From positions 88,811 through 152,810 of the forward strand of contig NZ_BMTU01000017.1 of the NCBI RefSeq assembly GCF_014649835.1: a stretch of DNA of 64,000 nt, written 5' to 3'. Numbering within the stretch: position 1 is the first letter of the stretch; every line of letters starts with the position of its first letter. Below are positions 52,926 to 60,329 of the stretch, piece by piece. The stretch is from Streptomyces pilosus (GTDB lineage Bacteria; Actinomycetota; Actinomycetes; Streptomycetales; Streptomycetaceae). A model generated the notes under the pieces. The model made no database searches and was not told where the DNA came from. It worked only from the letters and a program-made list of their open reading frames with translations. A program made the position numbers and the translations under genes.

Positions 52926-53809
52926 CGCGCGGGGTTGCCATCGCCGTATTAACCGCCCTGGCCACGCTCTCCCTCCCTCACGCAAGCTCCGCGAAGGATG
53001 GCCCCAGGGGCGACGGCGGCATCGAGTGTGGCTTATACGACTGCGAGGTCGAGGTGAATGTCCCAGGCCAGGCCGGCGGCCAAGACAACGGCAGCGGCGG
53101 CACCGGAGCGGGCGGCAGCGGGAACGCAGGAGACCAGGCAGACGGCGGCAAGAGCACCGATCTGACCAACTGCACCTACAAGCTGTTAGATCCGCCGCCG
53201 CCTGCCGGCAGCTTGGACTGGGAAGGACACGAACCCGGCGACGGCGCGGTCTATGAAGAGACCTGCAGATGGGGTGACAGCGGCGACACCATCGTCCGCA
53301 TTGTGTGGCTCGCTGAGCCGCCCGGGGAAGACGCCATCGACCCGGCCGTGCTCGCCCAGCAGGCCGTGGACAAGATGACACTGCTCGGCCCCGACATTGC
53401 CAGTCCCCGGTCGGCAGGCAGGTACTCGGTCGGCGTACCGATGTGGATGTGGGTCAACCAGAGCGCGACGACGTATGGGCCCAATACCGCGTCGGCGTCG
53501 GCGGGTGGTGTGACGGTCACGGCCGTCGCCAACGTGTCGAAGATCGCTTGGCGGATGGGGGACGGCTCCACGGTGACGTGCACCGGCCCCGGCACCCCCT
53601 ACAGCGGCTCAGCCGGCATGGCTGAGTCGCCGACTTGCGGCCATGTCTACTCCACGACGTCAGCCAGTGCACCGGGTGGGAAGTACGCGGTCGCCGCGAC
53701 CTCGACATGGACGATCGACTGGCAGGGCGGTGGAGCAGCCGGCCAGCTCACGGAGATCCGGCAATCAGATGTGCAGGTGGCCGTCGGTGAAGTGCAGGTC
53801 GTCAGGTAG
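52919..53809 (+). CDS. Secreted protein preceding the Tad operon, with three TTA codons
   Basis: The 296-residue product has an N-terminal signal peptide (AIAVLTALATLSLPHASSA) and a Gly/Asn-rich low-complexity region (about 45-80). A folded C-terminal half carries VYEETCRWGDSGDTIVRIVW, VGVPMWMWVNQSA, AWRMGDGSTVTCTGPGTPY, HVYSTTSAS and TWTIDWQGGG. This pattern is known from streptomycete proteins encoded beside Tad-like genes. It overlaps the lipoprotein gene by 7 bp. Three TTA leucine codons occur (52949-52951, 53033-53035, 53186-53188), making translation bldA-dependent if the host follows the Streptomyces rule. Confidence 0.72.
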   Translation: MLTRGVAIAVLTALATLSLPHASSAKDGPRGDGGIECGLYDCEVEVNVPGQAGGQDNGSGGTGAGGSGNAGDQADGGKSTDLTNCTYKLLDPPPPAGSLDWEGHEPGDGAVYEETCRWGDSGDTIVRIVWLAEPPGEDAIDPAVLAQQAVDKMTLLGPDIASPRSAGRYSVGVPMWMWVNQSATTYGPNTASASAGGVTVTAVANVSKIAWRMGDGSTVTCTGPGTPYSGSAGMAESPTCGHVYSTTSASAPGGKYAVAATSTWTIDWQGGGAAGQLTEIRQSDVQVAVGEVQVVR

Positions 53810-53830
53810 TCGCCGAGCCGCCGAAAGGAC

Positions 53831-54550
53831 ATGACGTTGAGCAAGATTAAGGAACGTACCGGCACGCCCTCCGCGAACGGGATGTCTCCGCAGCAGGCGG
53901 TGGCGGGCCCGGTGGCGCCGCCTCGGGTGTCCGCCCGTCGGCGCAGACCTGGCGTGATCGCGCTGTCGCTGGCATTGATCGCAGCTGGTGGTGCTGGTGT
54001 CGCTGTGCTGCTTTTACAGGTTGGGAACCGCACGCCGGTGGTGACCGTGGTGCGCGAGGTCCAGGTCGGTCAGGTCCTCACCGAGCAGGACCTGGGCGAG
54101 GCGTCGGTCGCCTTGGACCCGGCGGTCAAGGCCGTACGCGCCGACGATCTGAAGTCGGTCGTAGGCAAGCGGGCCGCAGTGGAGCTGAAGCCGGGCTCGC
54201 TGCTGTCACCGTCCCAGGTGACGAAGGACTCGCTGGTCAAGTCCGGTGAGCAACTGGTACCGATCGGGCTGAAGCCTGAGCAGGTCCCGGCAACTGATCT
54301 GGTGCCGGGGCAGACGGTGCAGCTGGTGCAGGTGCCAGCCCAGGGCGCGGCGGCCGCAGCAGATGAGACAGCTGATGACGGCGCGCCCAAAACCATCGCG
54401 GGTCGAGTGGTGAAGGCGTCGACGGCCGCTCCGGGTACCGGGGTGGTGGTCGTCGACGTTGCCACGGCCGCGAAGGACGGCCCGACCGCGGCGGCGTGGG
54501 TGTCGGCCGGCGCGGTGCGGCTGGTCCTCGATGCTCCGGATGGCCGCTGA
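53831..54550 (+). CDS. SAF-domain protein, CpaB/RcpC-like
   Basis: The 239-residue product has a basic N-terminus, one membrane helix (about 37-58, PGVIALSLALIAAGGAGVAVLLLQ) and a SAF domain (VVREVQVGQVLTEQDLGEASVAL, VGKRAAVELKPGSLLSPSQV). It then has GLKPEQVPATDLVPGQTVQLV. The topology and domain match CpaB/RcpC, a periplasmic or wall-side component of Tad/Flp pilus systems. ATG at 53831 follows GAAAGGA. It overlaps the TadZ-like gene by 1 bp (TGATG), so it opens the Tad operon proper. Confidence 0.8.
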   Translation: MTLSKIKERTGTPSANGMSPQQAVAGPVAPPRVSARRRRPGVIALSLALIAAGGAGVAVLLLQVGNRTPVVTVVREVQVGQVLTEQDLGEASVALDPAVKAVRADDLKSVVGKRAAVELKPGSLLSPSQVTKDSLVKSGEQLVPIGLKPEQVPATDLVPGQTVQLVQVPAQGAAAAADETADDGAPKTIAGRVVKASTAAPGTGVVVVDVATAAKDGPTAAAWVSAGAVRLVLDAPDGR

Positions 54551-55377
54551 TGGCCGTCATCGCGCTGACCGGGTGCAGCGGTGCACCCGGTGTGACCACT
54601 AGCGCCCTCGCGCTGCTGCTGTCGTGGCCGCTGGAACCCAGCCGTCGGATGATCCTGGCCGAGTGCGATCCCGACGGTGGCGCCGTGCTCCACGGTCTGC
54701 TGCAGGGCACCCTTGGGGACCGGTACGGACTGAGGAATCTGTCGGTGGCGGCCCGCAAGGGTGAGTTCGGTGAGGCGTTCTGGCGGCAGCTGATCGACCT
54801 GAGCAGCGAGGACAGCAAGGCCGAGTCGCCGCGTGATCGGCTGCTGCTGCCCGGGATCACCGACCCCGCCCAGGCGGCGAGTCTCAGTTCGGTCTGGAAA
54901 GGACTCGCGACGACGTTTCGGGGCATCGACGCCGACCACGGGCACGACGTCCTAGTCGAACTGGGCCGTCGCGGGGCGGTCGGTCCGTCTGGTGTCCTGG
55001 CCGAGCAGGCCGACCTCGTCCTGGTCGTGGTCCGCAACACGCTGCGCTGTCTGCAGGCTGCCCAGAGCAGGGTGAACGCCCTGTCAGAGCGTGTCGGTGA
55101 CGTCGGCCTGATCGTGATCGATGAAGGTCCGTACCCGGCGGGTGAGGTGCAGCGGGTGCTGCAGGTTCCGGTGGTGGCGACCCTGCCGTATGCGCCAAAG
55201 GAGGCCCGGGTGCTGTCCGACGGAGCCGACCAGCCCCGCCACTTCACCAAATCCGCGCTGATGAAGGCGTCCCGTACCACGGCCGCTTTGCTGGTCCAGC
55301 GGGTGACAGCACGCCGCACCCGCCTCGGCTCGCACCAATCCCCGACAAGAGGTGTGGAGGTGACCCATGCGCGGTAG
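54550..55377 (+). CDS. TadZ/CpaE-like ParA-family ATPase with an altered P-loop
   Basis: The 275-residue product resembles the TadZ/CpaE branch of the MinD/ParA family, which places the pilus machine. The N-terminal motif is LTGCSGAPGVTTSALALLLS (residues 5-24). It keeps the shape of a deviant Walker A but lacks its signature lysines. MILAECDPDGG (Walker A' and switch region), DVLVELGRRG and LVLVVVRNTLRCL follow. Loss of the lysine is common in TadZ proteins and suggests no or weak ATP hydrolysis. It overlaps the CpaF-like gene by 11 bp. Confidence 0.78.
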   Translation: MAVIALTGCSGAPGVTTSALALLLSWPLEPSRRMILAECDPDGGAVLHGLLQGTLGDRYGLRNLSVAARKGEFGEAFWRQLIDLSSEDSKAESPRDRLLLPGITDPAQAASLSSVWKGLATTFRGIDADHGHDVLVELGRRGAVGPSGVLAEQADLVLVVVRNTLRCLQAAQSRVNALSERVGDVGLIVIDEGPYPAGEVQRVLQVPVVATLPYAPKEARVLSDGADQPRHFTKSALMKASRTTAALLVQRVTARRTRLGSHQSPTRGVEVTHAR

Positions 55378-56860
55378 GCCTCTGCACGCCGACCCCATTG
55401 TCGCGCCTCCTCCCGGTCGGCCTGGCACCGCCCGGCCACAACGGGTGGCCGATGCGTCCGCCGGAGCAGCCTCGAGCACCCGCGTGCTCGGTACGGCCGC
55501 GCCTCAGCTCACGGTGGACTACAAGGTCGCCCGGCACATCGCCTCGCAGGTCGCCAAGCAGCGCGAGGAGCTCCTGAAGACGGCCCCGGACATGGACCGG
55601 GCCAGCGAGGAACAGCGCTGCCTGGATTGGATCACTGAGGCTGTCGCGTTGTGGTCGGATGCCGCGGCGATGAGCCCGCAGGAGGACGAGGCGCTGCGGC
55701 GTGCCGTCTATGACCTGCTGTACCGGGCGGGGCGGCTGCAACCGTATCTGGACGATGAGCGGGTCGAGGACATCATCATCCAGGGCCCGCACGAGGTGTG
55801 GCTGGACTACGGCGACGGTGAGCGCCGTATGGTCGGGCCGATCGCCGACTCCGAGGAGGAGCTGCTGGAACTGTTGCGGGAGCTGGCCCGGGGTTCCGGG
55901 CACCAGGAGCGGACCATCTCCACCGCCAACCCGACTCTGGCGCTGTCGTTGCAGGACGGGTCGCGGCTGCAGGCGGTCACGGCCCTGGGGCCGATGACGT
56001 ATGCGGTCATCCGCCGGCACCGCGTCTCGCACGCCGATCTGGACGACCTGGTGCGGCTGGGCACGATCGACCCCATCCTGCGCGAGTTCCTGGGTGCGTG
56101 TGTGCGCGCGGAGAAGAACATCATGATCGCGGGGAAGCAGAAGGCGGGGAAGACGACCCTGCTGCGGGCGATGCTCAAGGAGTTCGACCCGGAGTGCCGG
56201 TTCGCGACCATCCAGACCGAGGACGAGCTGTTCGCCCACGCAGGTGGTTACCACCGCCAGGTCGTCTCCCTGATCGGTCGGGAGTCCAACGGAGAGAAGG
56301 ACCTCACCGGGCGTGGTGCCGGCGAGGTGACGCTGCTGGACCTGATGCATCCCGCTTTGCGGATGTCGCTGGAGCGGATCGTGGTCGGCGAGGTCCGCGG
56401 TCCGGAGGTCGTGGCGATGATGCAGGCGTTGACCAACGGGGCCGGCGGCAACCTGTGCACGATCCACGCCCGCCGCCCGGACATCGTCTTCGACCGGATC
56501 GCCGAGCTGTACGCGCTGGCCCAGGGCAATCTGTCCGAGCAGCTCGCCTACCGGCAGACCGCCAACGGCCTGGACTTCATCGTGTACGTCGACATGACGG
56601 ACGAGACGCAGATCGGCGGCCGCCGACACCGCTACGTCTCCCACGTCCTGGAGCTGACCGGGACCGGTGAGTCCGGGCGTCCGGCCACCAACGAGGTCTT
56701 CTCCCCCGGCATGGAGTTCGGTGAGCTGCGGGCGGTACCGCGGATGGACCCGGGCTGCATCGACGACCTGCGCCGGGTCGGTTTCGACTCCAGCCTGCTG
56801 CAGCAGCCCTACGGGGCCTGGCAGGCGCCGCTGCCGCTGAAGGTCGGAGGCGCCCGGTGA
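55367..56860 (+). CDS. tadA: TadA/CpaF-type secretion ATPase
   Basis: The 497-residue product is the hexameric motor ATPase of Tad pili. The N-terminal domain is followed by a RecA-like core with Walker A MIAGKQKAGKTT near 253-264, the acidic box TIQTEDELF and the Walker B region LERIVVGEVRGPEV. LTNGAGGNLCTIHAR contains the conserved His box. The ATG lies 11 bp before the end of the TadZ gene, and the stop overlaps tadB by 4 bp. All catalytic blocks are intact. The P-loop with GKQKAGKTT rather than GGTGSGKTT is typical of the Streptomyces Tad-like branch. Confidence 0.88.
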   Translation: MRGRPLHADPIVAPPPGRPGTARPQRVADASAGAASSTRVLGTAAPQLTVDYKVARHIASQVAKQREELLKTAPDMDRASEEQRCLDWITEAVALWSDAAAMSPQEDEALRRAVYDLLYRAGRLQPYLDDERVEDIIIQGPHEVWLDYGDGERRMVGPIADSEEELLELLRELARGSGHQERTISTANPTLALSLQDGSRLQAVTALGPMTYAVIRRHRVSHADLDDLVRLGTIDPILREFLGACVRAEKNIMIAGKQKAGKTTLLRAMLKEFDPECRFATIQTEDELFAHAGGYHRQVVSLIGRESNGEKDLTGRGAGEVTLLDLMHPALRMSLERIVVGEVRGPEVVAMMQALTNGAGGNLCTIHARRPDIVFDRIAELYALAQGNLSEQLAYRQTANGLDFIVYVDMTDETQIGGRRHRYVSHVLELTGTGESGRPATNEVFSPGMEFGELRAVPRMDPGCIDDLRRVGFDSSLLQQPYGAWQAPLPLKVGGAR

Positions 56861-57807
56861 TCCTGTTGTGGGGGCTGCTCAGCGGCATGGCCGTTGTCGG
56901 CGGGCTGATCGGTGTCGTCGCCGGCATTGTGGGGTCGACGGCGCCGCACCGGGCCCCCTGGTGGCGGCGGGCGCGGGCCCGGCGCGGCGCGGACCGGAGG
57001 GAGGATGGCCGGACGCGTCGGCAGGCGCTGTCCGTCGCCGCGGCCGGCGTGTTCGTGGCCGTGTGGCTGGCCTCGGGGAACTTCGTCGCGGGAGTCCTGC
57101 TAGGGGCTGCGGTGATCGGTGTGCCGTGGCTGATCACCCCGGGGCAGATCGCGGCGGAGCGCATCGGTCAGCTGGAAGCGCTCAGTGAATGGACACAGCG
57201 GCTGGCCGGGTTGCTGCGGTTAGGCATGGGCTTGGAACAGGCGATGATGACCAGCCGTCAGAACTCCCCGGACGAACTCGCCGCTCAGATCGGCAATCTG
57301 TCCGACCGGCTGCGGCTGGGCTGGCGCCCCGAGGACGCTCTGCGGGCGTTCGGCGATGAGCTGGACGATGTCACCGGCGACAAGGTGGTGGCCGCGCTGA
57401 TCCTGTCGGTCAATGACCGCGGGCCGGGCCTGGCCCAGGCGCTGGAGGACTTGGCGGGCAGCGTCCGCGACGAGGTCGCCAAGAAACGCAGCATCGAAGC
57501 CGACCGTGCCAAGCCGCGGACCACGGTGCGGTGGATGACCTTCATCACCGTGGGCATCGTGATGGCCGGGTTCTTCGTCCCTTCCTACACCGCCCCGTAC
57601 TCCACGCTGCTCGGCCAGCTGGTCCTCGCGTTCCTCACCGCCGGATTCGTGGCCACGCTGGCGCTGATGCGGCAGCTCGGCGCCTTCCGCCGCATCCCAC
57701 GCTTCCTCACCTCCGATCCGGCCAGCACGGTGCGGCTGCCCGCCGCGACCACCACCGATCTCGTTGCACCAGCCGTAGAGCGCGAGCACGAAGGAGTCCG
57801 CCCGTGA
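56857..57807 (+). CDS. tadB: TadB-like pilus inner-membrane protein
   Basis: The 316-residue product is a type II secretion F-domain protein. It has N-terminal membrane helices (ILLWGLLSGMAVVGGLIGVVAG, ALSVAAAGVFVAVWL), the F-domain core WTQRLAGLLRLGMGLEQAMM and ADRAKPRTTVRWMTFITVGIV, and C-terminal helices (LVLAFLTAGFVATLALM). With TadC it forms the platform through which pilins are extracted from the membrane. It contains one TTA codon (57220-57222). It is coupled by 4-bp overlaps on both sides. Confidence 0.85.
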   Translation: MILLWGLLSGMAVVGGLIGVVAGIVGSTAPHRAPWWRRARARRGADRREDGRTRRQALSVAAAGVFVAVWLASGNFVAGVLLGAAVIGVPWLITPGQIAAERIGQLEALSEWTQRLAGLLRLGMGLEQAMMTSRQNSPDELAAQIGNLSDRLRLGWRPEDALRAFGDELDDVTGDKVVAALILSVNDRGPGLAQALEDLAGSVRDEVAKKRSIEADRAKPRTTVRWMTFITVGIVMAGFFVPSYTAPYSTLLGQLVLAFLTAGFVATLALMRQLGAFRRIPRFLTSDPASTVRLPAATTTDLVAPAVEREHEGVRP

Positions 57808-58691
57808 ACCTCCCTCATGTCGTACTGACCGGGGGAACGGTCGGCGCCGGTGTTGCTCTGCTGGTGCGGGAGATGCTGCGGCCGCAGCCCGCTCTGGCAC
57901 CGGCCCTGCAGCGCACGGCGCCGGGCAGCCTGCCTCTGTCCGCCGAGCAGGACCTGGACCGGGACGAGGTGTGGGGGCGATGGCTGCTGGCCCGCCTCGA
58001 GCGCTTGCCCGGCGTGCGGGTACCCGTCAAGAACCTGGCCCTGCTCGGCCAGGGCCCGGGCCAGTTCATGCTGAAGAAAACCGCACTCGCCGCTCTCGGG
58101 CTGCTCTGTCCCGTACTGGTCACCATCCCGTGGATCATCGCGGGTATCTCGCTGCCCTTCTACGTACCGGCCGTCGTCGGCCTCGCCGTCGCCGGCCTGC
58201 TGTTCCTCACCCCGGACCTGGCCGTGCGGGACCAGGCCAAGCGGGCTCGAGAAGAGTTCGCTCACGCCCTGGTCGCCTACCTGGACCTGGTCGCGCTCAA
58301 GCGGGCGGCGGACGCCGGCCCCACCGAAGCGCTGGAGAAGGCGGCCGCCGTCGGCCGCGGCTGGCCCTTCCTGTACCTGCAGGGGGCGCTGCGCCGGGCC
58401 CGGCTGGAGAAGATCCCGCCGTATCAGGCACTGAGTGAGCTGGCTACCGAGTACGACCTGCCCGCCCTGGACGATGTCGCCGACATCATGCGCGGCTCCG
58501 CCACCGACGGCGCCGCCGTCTACAAGGCGCTGCGGGCACGGACCGCCGCACTCAGCGCCGAACTGCTGGCCGATCAGGCCGCGGAGGCGAATGCCGCCAG
58601 CGAGAAGATGACCGCTCCCGGCGCCCTGCTAGCGGTGCTGGTCATGCTCCTCATGGCGTTCCCTGCGGTGATCCGCATGCTCACCGTCTGA
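57804..58691 (+). CDS. tadC: TadC-like pilus inner-membrane protein
   Basis: The 295-residue product is the second platform protein. It has N-terminal membrane helices (VVLTGGTVGAGVALLV, ALAALGLLCPVLVTIPWIIAG, FYVPAVVGLAVAGLLFL), the F-domain ALVAYLDLVALKRAADAG with KIPPYQALSELATEYDLPAL, and a final helix (ALLAVLVMLLMAFPAVIRML). It starts at a GTG overlapping tadB by 4 bp. The frame open to 57531 lies within tadB. A GGCCGG/CCGGCC hairpin follows in the 63-bp gap before the pilin gene and may moderate read-through. Confidence 0.82.
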   Translation: MNLPHVVLTGGTVGAGVALLVREMLRPQPALAPALQRTAPGSLPLSAEQDLDRDEVWGRWLLARLERLPGVRVPVKNLALLGQGPGQFMLKKTALAALGLLCPVLVTIPWIIAGISLPFYVPAVVGLAVAGLLFLTPDLAVRDQAKRAREEFAHALVAYLDLVALKRAADAGPTEALEKAAAVGRGWPFLYLQGALRRARLEKIPPYQALSELATEYDLPALDDVADIMRGSATDGAAVYKALRARTAALSAELLADQAAEANAASEKMTAPGALLAVLVMLLMAFPAVIRMLTV

Positions 58692-58754
58692 ATCGCGGCC
58701 GGCCCCTCCCGACCGGCCCCCACCACGACGTTACTGACCGACAAGGAGAACCAC

Positions 58755-58970
58755 GTGAAGAACACCGCCGCCCGTTCCTACCGCGCCGTGCGCCAGCTGA
58801 CCGCGCGGCTGGAGAAAGGCTTCGCCGAGCTGCAGCGAAACCCGGACCGGGGCGACATCAGCATCACCACCGTCATCATCTGGGTCGCCGCCGTCACCGG
58901 CGCCCTGTTGATCGCCGGGACGATCGCGGTCGTGGTCGCCAAGTACAACGGAAACCTGAGTGGGATCTAA
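58755..58970 (+). CDS. Flp-pilin-like small membrane peptide
   Basis: The 71-residue product begins at a GTG behind ACAAGGAGA. It has a basic N-terminal part, then RGDISITTVIIWVAAVTGALLIAG, a hydrophobic helix preceded by an Asp-rich segment, and a short tail. A short protein with one C-terminal hydrophobic helix directly after tadC is the position of Flp-type pilins in actinobacterial Tad operons. The classic G/A-x4-E cleavage site is not clear, so processing is uncertain. The next gene starts 2 bp after its stop. Confidence 0.7.
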   Translation: MKNTAARSYRAVRQLTARLEKGFAELQRNPDRGDISITTVIIWVAAVTGALLIAGTIAVVVAKYNGNLSGI

Positions 58971-58972
58971 GG

Positions 58973-59401
58973 ATGCGTGATCGCGCTCGTCTCGACGCAT
59001 GGTGGCATGGGCGCAGGTGGGCTGATGACCGTGGGGATGCATCGATCCAGATGGCCATCGTCTACCCATTCGTGCTGCTCGTCGCGATCGCCGTGATCCA
59101 GGCGTCCCTGTGGTACTACGCGCGGCAGATCGCCCTGACCGCCGCTCGCGAGGGAGTCACCGCGGCCCGCGCCTATCAAGCCTCCCCCGCCGACGGAGCG
59201 GCGCGGGCCCAGGAGGTGCTGGGCCGCACGGCCGGAGACAGCCTGCGTTCTCCCACCGTCACGGCGGGCAGTACCGGCGAACGCATCCGCATCCAGGTGT
59301 CCGGAACAGCCCAGTCGCTCATCCCCGGCATCCCGGGGCTGACCATCACACAGTCTGCGTCCGGGCCGGTGGAACGCTGGACCGTACCGGGAGAGGGGTG
59401 A
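58973..59401 (+). CDS. TadE-like pseudopilin
   Basis: The 142-residue product has a basic start, then DRGDASIQMAIVYPFVLLVAIAVIQASLWYYARQIALTAAREG, the recognisable TadE segment with a hydrophobic helix and a Tyr/Arg-rich border (about residues 20-62). A small beta-rich extracytoplasmic part follows (GERIRIQVSGTAQSL, PGLTITQSASGPVERW). TadE-like proteins are minor pilins of Tad pili. It overlaps the next gene by 4 bp. Confidence 0.78.
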   Translation: MRDRARLDAWWHGRRWADDRGDASIQMAIVYPFVLLVAIAVIQASLWYYARQIALTAAREGVTAARAYQASPADGAARAQEVLGRTAGDSLRSPTVTAGSTGERIRIQVSGTAQSLIPGIPGLTITQSASGPVERWTVPGEG

Positions 59402-59859
59402 AGACCGTGTCTCACCTGGCACGGTGGACCAGAAGAACACGCGGCGATGACGGCAGTGTCGCCATCGAGGCGGCCATCATCGTGCCGCCGCTGCTGATGT
59501 TCGTGTGCCTGGCGATCGCCGGCGGCCGCATCGTCACCTCCGGCGCGAAGATCGACGCTGCCGCAGAGGATGCGGCGCGGGAGGCGTCCATCCACCGCAC
59601 CGCAGCCTCCGCGCAGACAGCCGCCCAGGCCGCGGCCACCGAATCTCTGAACGACCAGGGCATCACGTGCGCCTCCAGCAGCGTCAACATCAACACCGGC
59701 GGGCTCAGTGTTCCCCTCGGGCAGGTCGGCACCGTCACCGTGACCGTCTCCTGCACGGTCCCCCTGGCGGACCTGCTCCTGCCCGGCGCCCCCGGGGCAC
59801 GCACCCTGACATCGACCGCAACCTCGGTCGTGGACCAGTACCGGCAGCGGGGAGCATGA
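59398..59859 (+). CDS. Second TadE-like pseudopilin
   Basis: The 153-residue product opens with a basic leader, then DDGSVAIEAAIIVPPLLMFVCLAIAGGRIV, a hydrophobic helix after a Glu (IEAAIIVP) as in TadE/F pseudopilins, followed by AAAEDAAREASIHRTAA. The C-terminal part has two cysteines (QGITCASSS, VSCTVPL). It starts at a GTG overlapping the preceding gene by 4 bp. It overlaps the next by 4 bp. The longer frame to 59110 lies in the neighbouring gene. Confidence 0.76.
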   Translation: MKTVSHLARWTRRTRGDDGSVAIEAAIIVPPLLMFVCLAIAGGRIVTSGAKIDAAAEDAAREASIHRTAASAQTAAQAAATESLNDQGITCASSSVNINTGGLSVPLGQVGTVTVTVSCTVPLADLLLPGAPGARTLTSTATSVVDQYRQRGA

Positions 59860-60329
59860 TGACTCCCTTACACCTGCGCCTGTGCCGGGAGAGGTACGCC
59901 TTGGGTGACCGCTTTGACGACCGTGGCGGTGTCACCGTGTTCGTGGCGGTGTGCGTGGTGGCGTTGCTCGGCATCATCGGCATTGCGATCGACGGAGGCG
60001 GCAAGATGCGCGCCACCGAGCGCGCCGACTACGTCGCCGGGGAGGCGGCCCGGGCCGGCGGGCAGGCCATCGACCCGGCCAAGGCCATCAGCGGCGAGGC
60101 CATCGTCGTCGACCCGCACAACGCCCTCGCCGCGGCCCAGGCCTACCTTCAGTCCGCCGGCGCCACCGGCACCGTCAGCGTCTCCGGCGATGGCAAGACG
60201 CTCACCGTGGCAGTGTCCGGCACCTACGCAACGCGGTTCCTCCCGGTGGTCGGAATCGGCTCTATGCCGGTCACCGGCCATGGCACCGCCACGCTCTTGC
60301 ACGGCGTCACCGCACCCGAAGGACCCTGA
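59856..60329 (+). CDS. TadG-like putative pilus protein
   Basis: The 157-residue product has a short basic N-terminus, then RGGVTVFVAVCVVALLGIIGIAIDGGGKM, an N-terminal helix followed by the Asp-Gly-Gly motif of TadG/Flp-associated proteins, and AERADYVAGEAARAGGQAID. It ends with a small beta-rich domain. Most TadG proteins are much longer and contain a von Willebrand factor A domain, which is absent here. It is coupled by 4-bp overlap upstream, and its stop overlaps the ATG of the LysM-BTAD gene. Confidence 0.7.
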   Translation: MMTPLHLRLCRERYALGDRFDDRGGVTVFVAVCVVALLGIIGIAIDGGGKMRATERADYVAGEAARAGGQAIDPAKAISGEAIVVDPHNALAAAQAYLQSAGATGTVSVSGDGKTLTVAVSGTYATRFLPVVGIGSMPVTGHGTATLLHGVTAPEGP

